A stretch of 39,611 bases of DNA from CAZJRQ01 sp964548535 (GTDB lineage: Bacteria > Bacillota > Clostridia > Oscillospirales > Ruminococcaceae). This document shows, piece after piece, positions 15,197-21,751 of the stretch. The position numbers and the translations under genes are program-made. The notes beneath the pieces are model-generated. The model was given only the letters and a program-made list of their open reading frames with translations. It had not been told where the DNA came from and did no database searches. The stretch is taken from positions 1 through 39,611 of the forward strand of contig CAZJRQ010000022.1 of NCBI GenBank assembly GCA_964548535.1, in the 5' to 3' direction. Position 1 is the stretch's first letter. Each line of letters begins with the position of its first letter.

Positions 15197-15346
15197 ATGG
15201 TAGTGTTTTTATGGGTTTTCATGGTAGTTGCATCGTTTAGTTTTGTTGATAAAGACAAACAAGGTGAAGAACTACAACGCATTATCTCATTATTGGCAAT
15301 CATCGTTTGTTTTATTTTGATAGTTTGGTTAGGAGGGAATAGTTAA
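15197..15346 (+). CDS. Small two-helix membrane protein
   Basis: A 49-aa protein starting at ATG 15197, one base after the MuB-like stop. Two hydrophobic segments (VVFLWVFMVVASFSF and LLAIIVCFILIVWL) are joined by a charged loop (VDKDKQGEELQR). The Shine-Dalgarno is weak (GGCGG), so it may be translated by coupling. Function is unknown. Confidence 0.55.
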   Translation: MVVFLWVFMVVASFSFVDKDKQGEELQRIISLLAIIVCFILIVWLGGNS

Positions 15347-15508
15347 ATGACTAGAAAAAGATTTGTGAAACTGTATATGTCACAAGGAATCAGTAGAAAT
15401 CAAGCTAATCGGTTTTCAAGACAAGTGCACGCACCTATGAAATATGAAATTATTTGGAGGATATTTGTATTTTGTACAGGTATAGCGGTGATAAAGGAGG
15501 ATAAATAA
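15347..15508 (+). CDS. Small basic phage protein
   Basis: A 53-aa protein with a strong AGGAGGG before its ATG, immediately after the previous stop. It is basic at the N-terminus (TRKRFVKLYMSQGISRNQAN), with a hydrophobic patch near the C-terminus (IIWRIFVFCTGIAVI). Similar short basic proteins are common in early operons of transposable phages of Bacillota. I cannot assign a function. Confidence 0.6.
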   Translation: MTRKRFVKLYMSQGISRNQANRFSRQVHAPMKYEIIWRIFVFCTGIAVIKEDK

Positions 15509-15509
15509 A

Positions 15510-15668
15510 ATGAAACGCGGTAAAAATCCAACTCGCCAACAAAAGATTTTGATTAGATATTATCGTTTAAACCCTGAAAACTGGCTGGTTATATCTAATC
15601 AAAGTAACGAACTGCAAATACGACACAGGCATACGGATACAGTTAGAGTACTGCCAAAGGAGGGTTAA
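15510..15668 (+). CDS. DUF6906-like small phage protein
   Basis: A 52-aa protein with AAAGGAGG before its ATG. The pattern KxGKxPTRxQKIL...LNPENWLV is the one I associate with the small phage family DUF6906. The function of the family is unknown to me. The gene ends two bases before the next start. Confidence 0.7.
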   Translation: MKRGKNPTRQQKILIRYYRLNPENWLVISNQSNELQIRHRHTDTVRVLPKEG

Positions 15669-15670
15669 TT

Positions 15671-15886
15671 ATGGATAAGGACATTGTTAAAATAATTGTA
15701 GAATATGATAATGGAAGTACAGAAAATATCGATAAAGGGGTATTGTCTATTATTGAGGAAGGCGAAGAAACGATTGCAATGAATATGAAATGTATTAAGA
15801 TGAGTGGTCAAGACATGCATACGTTTTTTGACCTTGTATTTCAAATGGCGGTTAAAATTGGATATTTTGACGAGGACAAAGATTAA
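15671..15886 (+). CDS. Small acidic phage protein
   Basis: A 71-aa acidic protein (DKDIVKIIVEYDNGSTENID; C-terminus YFDEDKD) with AAGGAGGG upstream. No motif is recognised. It shares its general character with the 81-aa protein at 17723-17968 (both start MD and contain LSxxEEGE). The two may be distant relatives, which would need an alignment. Confidence 0.65.
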   Translation: MDKDIVKIIVEYDNGSTENIDKGVLSIIEEGEETIAMNMKCIKMSGQDMHTFFDLVFQMAVKIGYFDEDKD

Positions 15887-15896
15887 TATTATTAAA

Positions 15897-15999
15897 TTGA
15901 GGAGCACTGCTCCTCCTGTAATGCTACCTTTGGCGGTCACAAGTCCGCATGGAAAATGCAGAGTGCAGGAATTTAATCTATACGTTAGGAGGATTTTAT
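15897..15999 (+). promoter_or_regulatory. Structured leader before the AbrB-like gene
   Basis: This 113-bp spacer (15887-15999) has a perfect GAGGAGC/GCTCCTC hairpin with a 3-nt loop (15899-15915). Two short ones follow (GCGG/CCGC at 15933-15948; GCAT/ATGC at 15947-15959). There is no T-run, so it is not an obvious terminator. It may be a regulatory or mRNA-processing structure. No promoter consensus is evident. Confidence 0.4.
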
Positions 16000-16248
16000 A
16001 TGGTAAAACAGAAAAAACTATCAGCTAAATCAGCATTGACAATACCGAAGGATCTCAGATTGTCAGCGGGCTTCCACGGCGGTATAGCTGTTGATTTAGT
16101 TGAGACAGACGAAGGCATTTTGATTAGAAAGCACATTCCTGTTTGTCGTTATTGTGGTTCCGCTGAAAATGTGCATGAGATTAAGGGCGATGAAGTGTGT
16201 GCTAAATGTGCTGCTGAAATTGCACAGGAGGTGTCAAAATATGCTTGA
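16000..16248 (+). CDS. AbrB/SpoVT-like domain protein with zinc ribbon
   Basis: An 82-aa protein from ATG 16000 with GGAGG upstream. The N-terminal half (KSALTIPKDLRLSAGFHGGI, then AVDLVETDEGILIRKH) matches the swapped-hairpin AbrB/MazE DNA-binding fold. The C-terminal half has two CxxC pairs (CRYCGSAENVHEIKGDEVCAKC), likely binding zinc. It probably binds DNA as a regulator in the early or middle operon. It overlaps the next gene by 8 bp. Confidence 0.8.
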   Translation: MVKQKKLSAKSALTIPKDLRLSAGFHGGIAVDLVETDEGILIRKHIPVCRYCGSAENVHEIKGDEVCAKCAAEIAQEVSKYA

Positions 16249-16894
16249 TAATGCAAATGCCAAAATAGCTAGATACAAGGAACTTAAGGCTAAAATGATT
16301 TTGCTAAAAACCGAAGCAGATGAAATTGAAGTTGAATTTTTGAAAGCTATGGAATCAGATTTAGAGGATACTAAGTATAAAACGATAAGTTATCATGATG
16401 ATAGTGGTAATACCGTAAAAGCAACTACCGCAGATACTGTCAAGTTAATCTATCCATCTATGTTAAAAGATATTTTTGGTAAGGCTTATAGCGATGTTGT
16501 AACTGAAGAAACTACATACAAACTGTCAGCTCAGGCTAAGAGATTACTGGCTGGTTTATATAAAAAAGAGTATCTAGAAAGTGATGTTGACGCATTGATT
16601 GATTCGATGTGTGTTGATGAGGATACTAAAAAAATGCTAATCAAAAAAATCAAGGGCAAAAATTTTGATACAGATGTCAAGAATCTAATTAAATTTGCAG
16701 GTATGGATGAGCAGACCGCAAAAGAAAATGCATATTTATTGTCTGAAATAGTAACATGGCAGGAACTAATAAGATTGCTGCAGATTAACAACGAAACTGT
16801 GGATAAAGAGATTATCAAAAAAGCATTAACATGGATTGATAGTGCTGTGGTAGTTGAGGAAACACCAAAAATAGCATTTAGTTTCGCAGAGTAA
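16241..16894 (+). CDS. Hypothetical phage protein with N-terminal coiled coil
   Basis: A 217-aa soluble protein from ATG 16241 (AGGAGGTG upstream). The N-terminus is a charged helix (about 5-45: KIARYKELKAKMILLKTEAD). A middle domain includes KTISYHDDSGNTVKATTADT, and the C-terminal third is helical. It occupies the place where Mu has its host-nuclease inhibitor and replication-accessory genes, before gemA. I see no sequence signature of Gam and do not assign a function. Confidence 0.7.
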   Translation: MLDNANAKIARYKELKAKMILLKTEADEIEVEFLKAMESDLEDTKYKTISYHDDSGNTVKATTADTVKLIYPSMLKDIFGKAYSDVVTEETTYKLSAQAKRLLAGLYKKEYLESDVDALIDSMCVDEDTKKMLIKKIKGKNFDTDVKNLIKFAGMDEQTAKENAYLLSEIVTWQELIRLLQINNETVDKEIIKKALTWIDSAVVVEETPKIAFSFAE

Positions 16895-16916
16895 TAAAAA
16901 CAAGGAGGTCAGGATT

Positions 16917-17414
16917 ATGGCTACAAAAGAACAAATCAAGAGAATTTATGGTCTAGCATCTGGGTTAGGTTTAGTTGGTAAGGACAGAGATGATATACTG
17001 CACGAACTAGTCTATAACATCACTGGCAAAGAATCAATAAAAGCACTTAATGACAAAGAAGTCAAAGCCGTGCAGGGTGATTTAATGTGCCGTATGCAGT
17101 TTGGCAATCCTGATCATCCTAAACATCAACGCAAGTCAAAATCTAAAGAGGTTGAAGCAGGCATGGCAACAAGCGAACAGCAGTCACTTTGTTGGAAACT
17201 GTGTTATCAGCTAGATAACATAAGTCCATCGACTGCTGACGTTGGCGATAGAATGGTTGGAGCTATTAGTAAGGTGTTAGGTGTTACGGCTACTAAAAAA
17301 GAGCCGTTTAGATGGATAAATCAAGAAGACTGCTCTAAGCTTATAGAATATTTGAAACGTTATGTTAATTCTGCTAAGCGTAAACCAAGGCGGGGTGAGA
17401 AATGTGGCACTTGA
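16917..17414 (+). CDS. gemA: GemA-like regulatory protein (Mu gp16 family)
   Basis: A 165-aa protein with AAGGAGGTC upstream. The N-terminus (TKEQIKRIYGLASGLGL) and the C-terminal repeat-like part (MATSEQQSLCWKLCYQL, then LIEYLKRYV) are typical of the GemA/DUF1018 family of transposable phages. GemA is reported to modulate host gene expression and DNA topology. It overlaps the Mor-type gene by 11 bp, so the two are probably translated together. Confidence 0.85.
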   Translation: MATKEQIKRIYGLASGLGLVGKDRDDILHELVYNITGKESIKALNDKEVKAVQGDLMCRMQFGNPDHPKHQRKSKSKEVEAGMATSEQQSLCWKLCYQLDNISPSTADVGDRMVGAISKVLGVTATKKEPFRWINQEDCSKLIEYLKRYVNSAKRKPRRGEKCGT

Positions 17415-17712
17415 TATCAGACGTGATGATTTGACTGAGGAACAACAGCAGTTAGCTGATCTTATTGGTATTGAGAGCCTTTGCAAACTGATTGAAACTT
17501 ACGGCGGCACAACTATTTATGTACCGAAGCCCGACAGTTTTACACGTTCGGAGCGTGATGAGCGAATAAGAGAAGATTTTAACGGTGTAAATATAAAGTA
17601 TTTGGCACTAAAATACTCATTGAGTGAGCGAACAATCAGAAATATTTTATATGACGATATACAAGAAATGAAAGATGCCCCATTGGAGGGGCAAGTTTCA
17701 ATGTTTGATTAA
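17404..17712 (+). CDS. Mor-type transcription activator
   Basis: A 102-aa protein starting at GTG 17404 after GGGGTGA. The N-terminal dimerisation part (LTEEQQQLADLIGIESLCKL, then GGTTIYVPK) and the C-terminal helix-turn-helix (GVNIKYLALKYSLSERTIRN) match the Mor/C family of phage Mu. Mu's Mor activates middle transcription and C activates late transcription. Only one such protein is seen here, so it may activate the late operon that follows. Confidence 0.87.
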   Translation: MALDIRRDDLTEEQQQLADLIGIESLCKLIETYGGTTIYVPKPDSFTRSERDERIREDFNGVNIKYLALKYSLSERTIRNILYDDIQEMKDAPLEGQVSMFD

Positions 17713-17722
17713 GGAGTTTGAT

Positions 17723-17968
17723 ATGGATATTGGGAAAGCATTAGAAATGTTACTAGACAAATTTGAAAATTCTTTCGAGGATGTAGATAACCTAGAAGGC
17801 AAGGCTTTATCTCTGCTGGAAGAAGGCGAGTCGGTGGTGGGCGTTTTTGACAATTCTGTTGCAGTAGTGACTATGGAGGAGAACAAACACGTTAACGTTA
17901 ACGTTCTAGGCGGTTATTATCGTATTAATGAAGAAATTGATATTTTCGAAAATGCAGAAGTAGATTAA
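17723..17968 (+). CDS. Small acidic phage protein
   Basis: An 81-aa acidic protein with AAGGAG upstream of ATG 17723, following the Mor-type gene by 10 bp. The centre contains GKALSLLEEGESVVGVFDNS and a beta-like tail (VNVNVLGGYYRI). It is the last gene of the early operon before the strong terminator. Function is not recognised. Confidence 0.65.
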   Translation: MDIGKALEMLLDKFENSFEDVDNLEGKALSLLEEGESVVGVFDNSVAVVTMEENKHVNVNVLGGYYRINEEIDIFENAEVD

Positions 17969-18021
17969 TGTATATAAATGAAATGAATAAGTGAAACGCT
18001 TCACGTTCCAAACCCCTAATA

Positions 18022-18064
18022 AATATGGTATCGTAATTATAGTGATTACGGTACCATATTTTTT
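18022..18064 (+). terminator. Strong intrinsic terminator ending the early operon
   Basis: Arms 18022-18037 and 18045-18060 form a 16-bp stem with one T-G pair (core ATATGGTA/TACCATAT). It has a 7-nt loop and runs into TTTTTT. It separates the early/middle genes from the holin-like and late genes. Confidence 0.9.
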
Positions 18065-18078
18065 GTGGAGGTGGCATA

Positions 18079-18315
18079 GTGAACAGTACTGAGATTATTA
18101 CAGCTGTATTTGGAGTAGTGCTGTCGGGTGGTTTAGGAATTATAACATTTTTTCTCAAACGCACAATGGATGAGCTTGATAAATGCAAACATGATATAGC
18201 AAAAATCAAAGAGGACTATATAACTAAAGATGATTTTTTTAGGGAACAGGGTAAGACCGAAAAAAAGCTTGATAGAATCATGGATATTTTACTGGAAATT
18301 AAAGGAGGCAAATAA
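18079..18315 (+). CDS. Small membrane protein, holin- or XhlA/BhlA-like
   Basis: A 78-aa protein from GTG 18079 (GGAGGTGG upstream). One N-terminal membrane helix (IITAVFGVVLSGGLGIITFF) is followed by a charged coiled coil (MDELDKCKHDIAKIKEDYIT, then KLDRIMDILLEIK). This is the layout of BhlA/UviB-type holin-like proteins. In many transposable phages lysis genes lie between the activator and the terminase genes, which fits its place. It is the first gene after the terminator, so a late promoter should lie in the short 18065-18078 spacer or upstream of it. Confidence 0.65.
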   Translation: MNSTEIITAVFGVVLSGGLGIITFFLKRTMDELDKCKHDIAKIKEDYITKDDFFREQGKTEKKLDRIMDILLEIKGGK

Positions 18316-18319
18316 TACA

Positions 18320-18646
18320 ATGGATATGGAAAGACAGAAGCAACTAATCAAAGCTGGAAATTTCAAAGAAAACAACGGAGCTGTAATGCGTGCAATAAAT
18401 TTGCTTAGACATGAGTTTCACAAGTTAAGCCGAGTTCAGTATGCTCTGCCAGACATCGAAAAAGGCGATATCGTTGATAGTGTAAATTATTTGCATGAAG
18501 AGGGATACATACACTTGCGAGTTATTTTAACCAAAGAGCCGTCCTCGCTCGCTGACAGTTGCTTTGAAGATTTAGAAGCTAAGTTAACCTCAAAGGGAAT
18601 TAGACTGCTTGTTGGAGGAACTCAGGACCCTGTAGTTGGGATTTAA
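18320..18646 (+). CDS. Mu-like phage protein, unknown
   Basis: A 108-aa protein from ATG 18320 after AAAGGAGG. It has a helical N-terminus (ERQKQLIKAGNFKENNGAVM) and an alpha/beta C-terminus (VILTKEPSSLADSCFEDLEA, then GIRLLVGGTQDPVVGI). It sits directly before the gp27-like gene, a position usually held by small DUF proteins in Mu-like phages. Function is unknown. Confidence 0.65.
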   Translation: MDMERQKQLIKAGNFKENNGAVMRAINLLRHEFHKLSRVQYALPDIEKGDIVDSVNYLHEEGYIHLRVILTKEPSSLADSCFEDLEAKLTSKGIRLLVGGTQDPVVGI

Positions 18647-18659
18647 GGGGGGCGATTTT

Positions 18660-19205
18660 ATGGCACGCAGAAAACATAGCAAAATTGATGCTCTGCCTCC
18701 AGATATTAAATCTACTGTTGAAGAAATGATTTTAGCTAATTTTAAATATGCTGATATTGCTGATTACATACAATTGCAGACGGAAGAGCCAATATCGCTT
18801 ATGTCAATCAGCAGATATGCAACTAACTTGAACGCATCAGTTCAGACATTAAGAATGGCTCAAGAAAATTTTCGAGTGATTATGGACGAGATTAATAAGT
18901 ATCCTGACATGGACACTAGTGAGGGAATTATAAGACTCCTAAGTCATCAGATGCTTGAATCTATTAACAACATGGATCAGGATCGTTGGAAGGATATTAC
19001 TCCTGAAGAGTTGTTGAAACAATCTACAGCGTTAATCAAGGCTGCATCATATAAGAAAAATCTTGATCTTAAAAATGCTGACATTTTGAATGCAGGATTT
19101 GAGCAAGTCAAGGACACGGTATTTCAGGCAATGGCGAATGAACGTCCAGACTTGTATAAAGACGTTGCTAAGTTTTTACAAGCAAAAAGGAGTGAAACTA
19201 CATGA
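18660..19205 (+). CDS. DUF3486 family protein, Mu gp27-like small terminase subunit
   Basis: A 181-aa protein from ATG 18660, preceded by GGGGGG. The start ARRKHSKIDALPPDIKSTVE matches the characteristic KxDxLPPxxK opening of DUF3486/Mu gp27. A helix-turn-helix-like stretch (YADIADYIQ, ISLMSISRYATNLN) and a helical C-terminus follow. In Mu this protein is considered the small terminase subunit. It overlaps the LoaP-like gene by 4 bp. A second small-terminase-like gene lies at 19936. Confidence 0.82.
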   Translation: MARRKHSKIDALPPDIKSTVEEMILANFKYADIADYIQLQTEEPISLMSISRYATNLNASVQTLRMAQENFRVIMDEINKYPDMDTSEGIIRLLSHQMLESINNMDQDRWKDITPEELLKQSTALIKAASYKKNLDLKNADILNAGFEQVKDTVFQAMANERPDLYKDVAKFLQAKRSETT

Positions 19206-19684
19206 TTTATGTTTTGCACGTGCAGACAGGAAAAGAAGTAGATGTTGTAAACAGACTTGCTGAACAGAATATAACAGCGTATGCTCCACGACACGAACTC
19301 TTGGAACGTCACAAAGGTGTATGGAGCACAGTAAGTAGAATTATATTTAGCGGATATGTGTTTGTTGATATTTATAAGTTAGATAGCAATCTTTATTATA
19401 AAGTACGCAATATTAATGACGTTGTTAAATTTTTAGGTTCTCCTCCTATACCACTATCAGTGTGGGAAGCGAACAGGCTCGACTGGGTGTTTGATACTAA
19501 CGTTTTGACTGTCAGCAAAGGCTATATTGAAAATTGTAAAGTCAAAATAACTCACGGAATATTGGTTGGTAAGGAACATCATATCATTAAACATAACAGA
19601 CGGCAAAAACGATGCACTCTATTTTGTGAGATTAATGGCAAAAGACATTTCTTTGATTTGTCTGTAGAGTTAGAAAAGATTTGA
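19202..19684 (+). CDS. NusG paralogue of the LoaP type, candidate processive antiterminator
   Basis: A 160-aa protein overlapping the previous stop (ATGA). The NGN domain (about 1-95) shows the LoaP-like start YVLHVQTGKEVDVVNRLAEQ, then TAYAPRHELLERHKGVW and IIFSGYVFVDI. The C-terminal half (about 105-160) has the KOW-type pattern ILVGKEHHIIKHNRR...CTLFCEINGK. LoaP proteins are specialised NusG relatives that make RNA polymerase read through terminators after binding leader RNA. Here it lies just upstream of a leader with a hairpin and terminator and then the long structural operon. Confidence 0.85.
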   Translation: MIYVLHVQTGKEVDVVNRLAEQNITAYAPRHELLERHKGVWSTVSRIIFSGYVFVDIYKLDSNLYYKVRNINDVVKFLGSPPIPLSVWEANRLDWVFDTNVLTVSKGYIENCKVKITHGILVGKEHHIIKHNRRQKRCTLFCEINGKRHFFDLSVELEKI

Positions 19685-19689
19685 TTTAA

Positions 19690-19717
19690 AGTATAGGGTT
19701 GATTCGTCCTCTATACT
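19690..19717 (+). promoter_or_regulatory. Leader hairpin after the LoaP-like gene
   Basis: AGTATAG/CTATACT form a 7-bp stem. Inside it GG can pair with CC, or GA and TC can close a TTCG tetraloop (19701-19708). No T-run follows, so it is a poor terminator. Its place before the late structural genes makes it a candidate recognition element for the LoaP-like protein. Confidence 0.5.
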
Positions 19718-19785
19718 GCTTTCAAATTACATATTTAGATTAATAACAGGTTTTTAAAATCGAAAATCTGAATGGCGGAGCCTGT

Positions 19786-19850
19786 CTGCGTAAAATAGCG
19801 TTTGACAGCCGTTTAAATGCCGTTTAAATCATTTTAAAACATGGTTTAGT
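19786..19850 (+). repeat. Second helically phased GCGTTTAAA-type array
   Basis: Units begin TGCGTAAAAT, AGCGTTTGAC, then two with CCGTTTAAAT, then ATTTTAAAAC and GGTTTAGTAA. Their key G (or equivalent base) falls at 19790, 19800, 19811, 19822, about 19833 and 19844, spacings of 10-11 bp. The motif and phasing resemble the array at the left end (9125-9198). It overlaps no gene and lies in the late leader. A TTGACA at 19802-19807 is inside it, but no good -10 follows. Confidence 0.55.
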
Positions 19851-19881
19851 AAAACTAGTCTATAAACACATAAAATCAATT

Positions 19882-19914
19882 ACAGGGGTTTTACAGCCCT
19901 TGTTTTTATTTTTT
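19882..19914 (+). terminator. Terminator in the late-operon leader
   Basis: ACAGGGG pairs with CCCTTGT (7 bp, one G-T pair) around an 8-nt loop. It is followed by TTTTATTTTTT, directly before the Shine-Dalgarno of the next gene. Late transcripts starting upstream would have to pass it, which fits an antitermination scheme. Confidence 0.75.
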
Positions 19915-19935
19915 AAAAATAGGGGGCGAGGTAAA

Positions 19936-20400
19936 GTGAATCAAAAGAAAAAGCATTGTATAAATACACTGTCCGAAATCATACAAGAAGTAGATAATCC
20001 AAGTTTGAAAACAAGGGTGTCAAATTTAAATGATTTAAAAACATCATTTTTAAATACTGACAGCAAGTTAGAACGCAACAAAATTGCTAAAGATTTTGTA
20101 AAACGTCAAAAAGAACTGCAATCTTTTATAAACGATAATCCTGAACTGGTTAATTCACAAATGGAGCAGGCGATTATATCTGCTGCTGTCGGAGGCGAAT
20201 ATGTTGATGAAGAAATAAAAATCTCCAGCTCTGGCAGGCGGACGGTTAAGCGAACTAAAAAGCATATTGTACCGAATTATGCTGCAGCTCTTAAGTTTTT
20301 AGAAAACAAGGACAAAGAAAACTGGTCGCCTAATCCTCAAGCTGATCCAGAACTCGAAGATGTTTCGGAAATTGAGGGGGATATTTATGGCGAAGATTAA
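19936..20400 (+). CDS. Terminase small subunit-like protein
   Basis: A 154-aa protein from GTG 19936, after GGGGGCGAGG; the in-frame TTG at 19900 lies inside the terminator and is rejected. The C-terminal part SGRRTVKRTKKHIVPNYAAA...KFLENKDKENWSPN resembles the end of Terminase_2-type small subunits (basic stretch, then ALxFLxNR-like helix). No N-terminal helix-turn-helix is evident. It overlaps the large subunit gene by 14 bp. Because a gp27-like gene is also present, one of the two may have another packaging role. Confidence 0.65.
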   Translation: MNQKKKHCINTLSEIIQEVDNPSLKTRVSNLNDLKTSFLNTDSKLERNKIAKDFVKRQKELQSFINDNPELVNSQMEQAIISAAVGGEYVDEEIKISSSGRRTVKRTKKHIVPNYAAALKFLENKDKENWSPNPQADPELEDVSEIEGDIYGED

Positions 20401-21751
20401 GCGTAAAAAGACTATCCCTTATAACTTTTCTAACAAGCATAAGAATTACATTAAAAAGACTGCTGACTGCACAATTAATGTTGCCGAAGGTGCTGTTCGT
20501 GCTGGTAAGACGGTTGATAATATTCTAGCTTTTTGTCATGAACTTAAAAATACAAAAGACAAAATACATCTTGCATCAGCAAGTACAGTTGGTAATGCTA
20601 AGCTAATTTTAGGCGATTGTAATGGTTTTGGGATAGAACACTATTTCAGAGGTCAGTGCCGCTGGGGCAAATATAAAGGCAATGATGCACTTATTATAAA
20701 AGGCATCGATACTAAGTATAAGGAGCGTATAGTCATATTTGCTGGTGCAATGTTAGCAAACAGCTATAAAGGTATACGTGGTAACTCTTGCGGTATGTGG
20801 ATTGCAACGGAGATTAACTTACATCACATTGATTTTGTCAAAGAGGCATTTAACAGATCTATTGCTGCAGTCAAGCGTAAAGTGTTCTGGGACTTAAACC
20901 CTGACAACCCTAAAAGCTGGATTTATCTTGATTACATAGATAAATACGCTAACGATGTTAAAGATGGCAAGTTCCTAGGCGGATACAACTATCAGCATTT
21001 TACTATTGACGATAATATTAACATCACCGATGAGCGAAAAGCTGAAGTAAAGGCTCAATATGATATAACATCAATATGGTACAAACGTGATATTTTAGGT
21101 TTGCGAATGATTGCGGAAGGGCTTATATTTCAAGATTTTGCGAACAATACAGATAAGTATATTGTATCCGAAATTGATAAAAGCAAAATCACAAGCATAC
21201 AGGTTGGCATTGACTTTGGCGGCAATAAATCGAAAACAACATTTGTTGCGACGGCGTTTATTGGCGGATTTAAAAAACTTGTTGTTATCGCTGATCATAA
21301 AGTAGAAGGCGGTAAGGGTCAGGTAGATCCTGAACAAATCAACCGTGAATTTATCGCATTTGTAAAAAGACTTTATGCTGAATATAACCCAATGCTGATA
21401 AAATTTGCGTGGGCAGATAACGAGGCACAGACGTTAATCAATGGTATGCGAAATGCTTGTGCAAAAGCGAGATTGTTTATAAAAGTTGTAGATTGCTATA
21501 AAGCTGCTGTTAATGATCGCATATCATGCTTAGCAAGTTTAATGGCTCAAGGGCGATTTTTTATTTTAAAACATTGTAAAAATGTTATCGGCAGTTTGTC
21601 TGAACAAATATGGGACTCAAAACAGCAAACCAAAGATGTTCGTCTTGATGACGGAACGTGTGATATTGATACAACAGATGCGTTGGAGTATAGCTTCAGC
21701 AAATTTATGAAACTGATTATAGCAACAGGAGGTGAAAGATCAAATGAATAA
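20387..21751 (+). CDS. terL: Terminase large subunit
   Basis: A 454-aa packaging motor from ATG 20387 (GAGGGGG upstream). The ATPase part has a Walker A-like motif VAEGAVRAGKT (about 32-42), and the adenine and coupling regions look intact (HLASAS, WIATEINLHH). The C-terminal nuclease domain has acidic sites in QVGIDFGGNKSKTTF, AWADNEAQTL and DTTDALEYSF. It cuts and threads DNA into proheads. It is followed by an overlapping portal gene. Confidence 0.92.
   Translation: MAKIKRKKTIPYNFSNKHKNYIKKTADCTINVAEGAVRAGKTVDNILAFCHELKNTKDKIHLASASTVGNAKLILGDCNGFGIEHYFRGQCRWGKYKGNDALIIKGIDTKYKERIVIFAGAMLANSYKGIRGNSCGMWIATEINLHHIDFVKEAFNRSIAAVKRKVFWDLNPDNPKSWIYLDYIDKYANDVKDGKFLGGYNYQHFTIDDNINITDERKAEVKAQYDITSIWYKRDILGLRMIAEGLIFQDFANNTDKYIVSEIDKSKITSIQVGIDFGGNKSKTTFVATAFIGGFKKLVVIADHKVEGGKGQVDPEQINREFIAFVKRLYAEYNPMLIKFAWADNEAQTLINGMRNACAKARLFIKVVDCYKAAVNDRISCLASLMAQGRFFILKHCKNVIGSLSEQIWDSKQQTKDVRLDDGTCDIDTTDALEYSFSKFMKLIIATGGERSNE

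Noticed and set aside
19802..19830. TTGACA-17-TAAATC as a late promoter
   Set aside because: The -10 matches only 3 of 6 consensus bases, and the hexamer is part of the phased repeat array. A Mor-dependent promoter cannot be located by eye.
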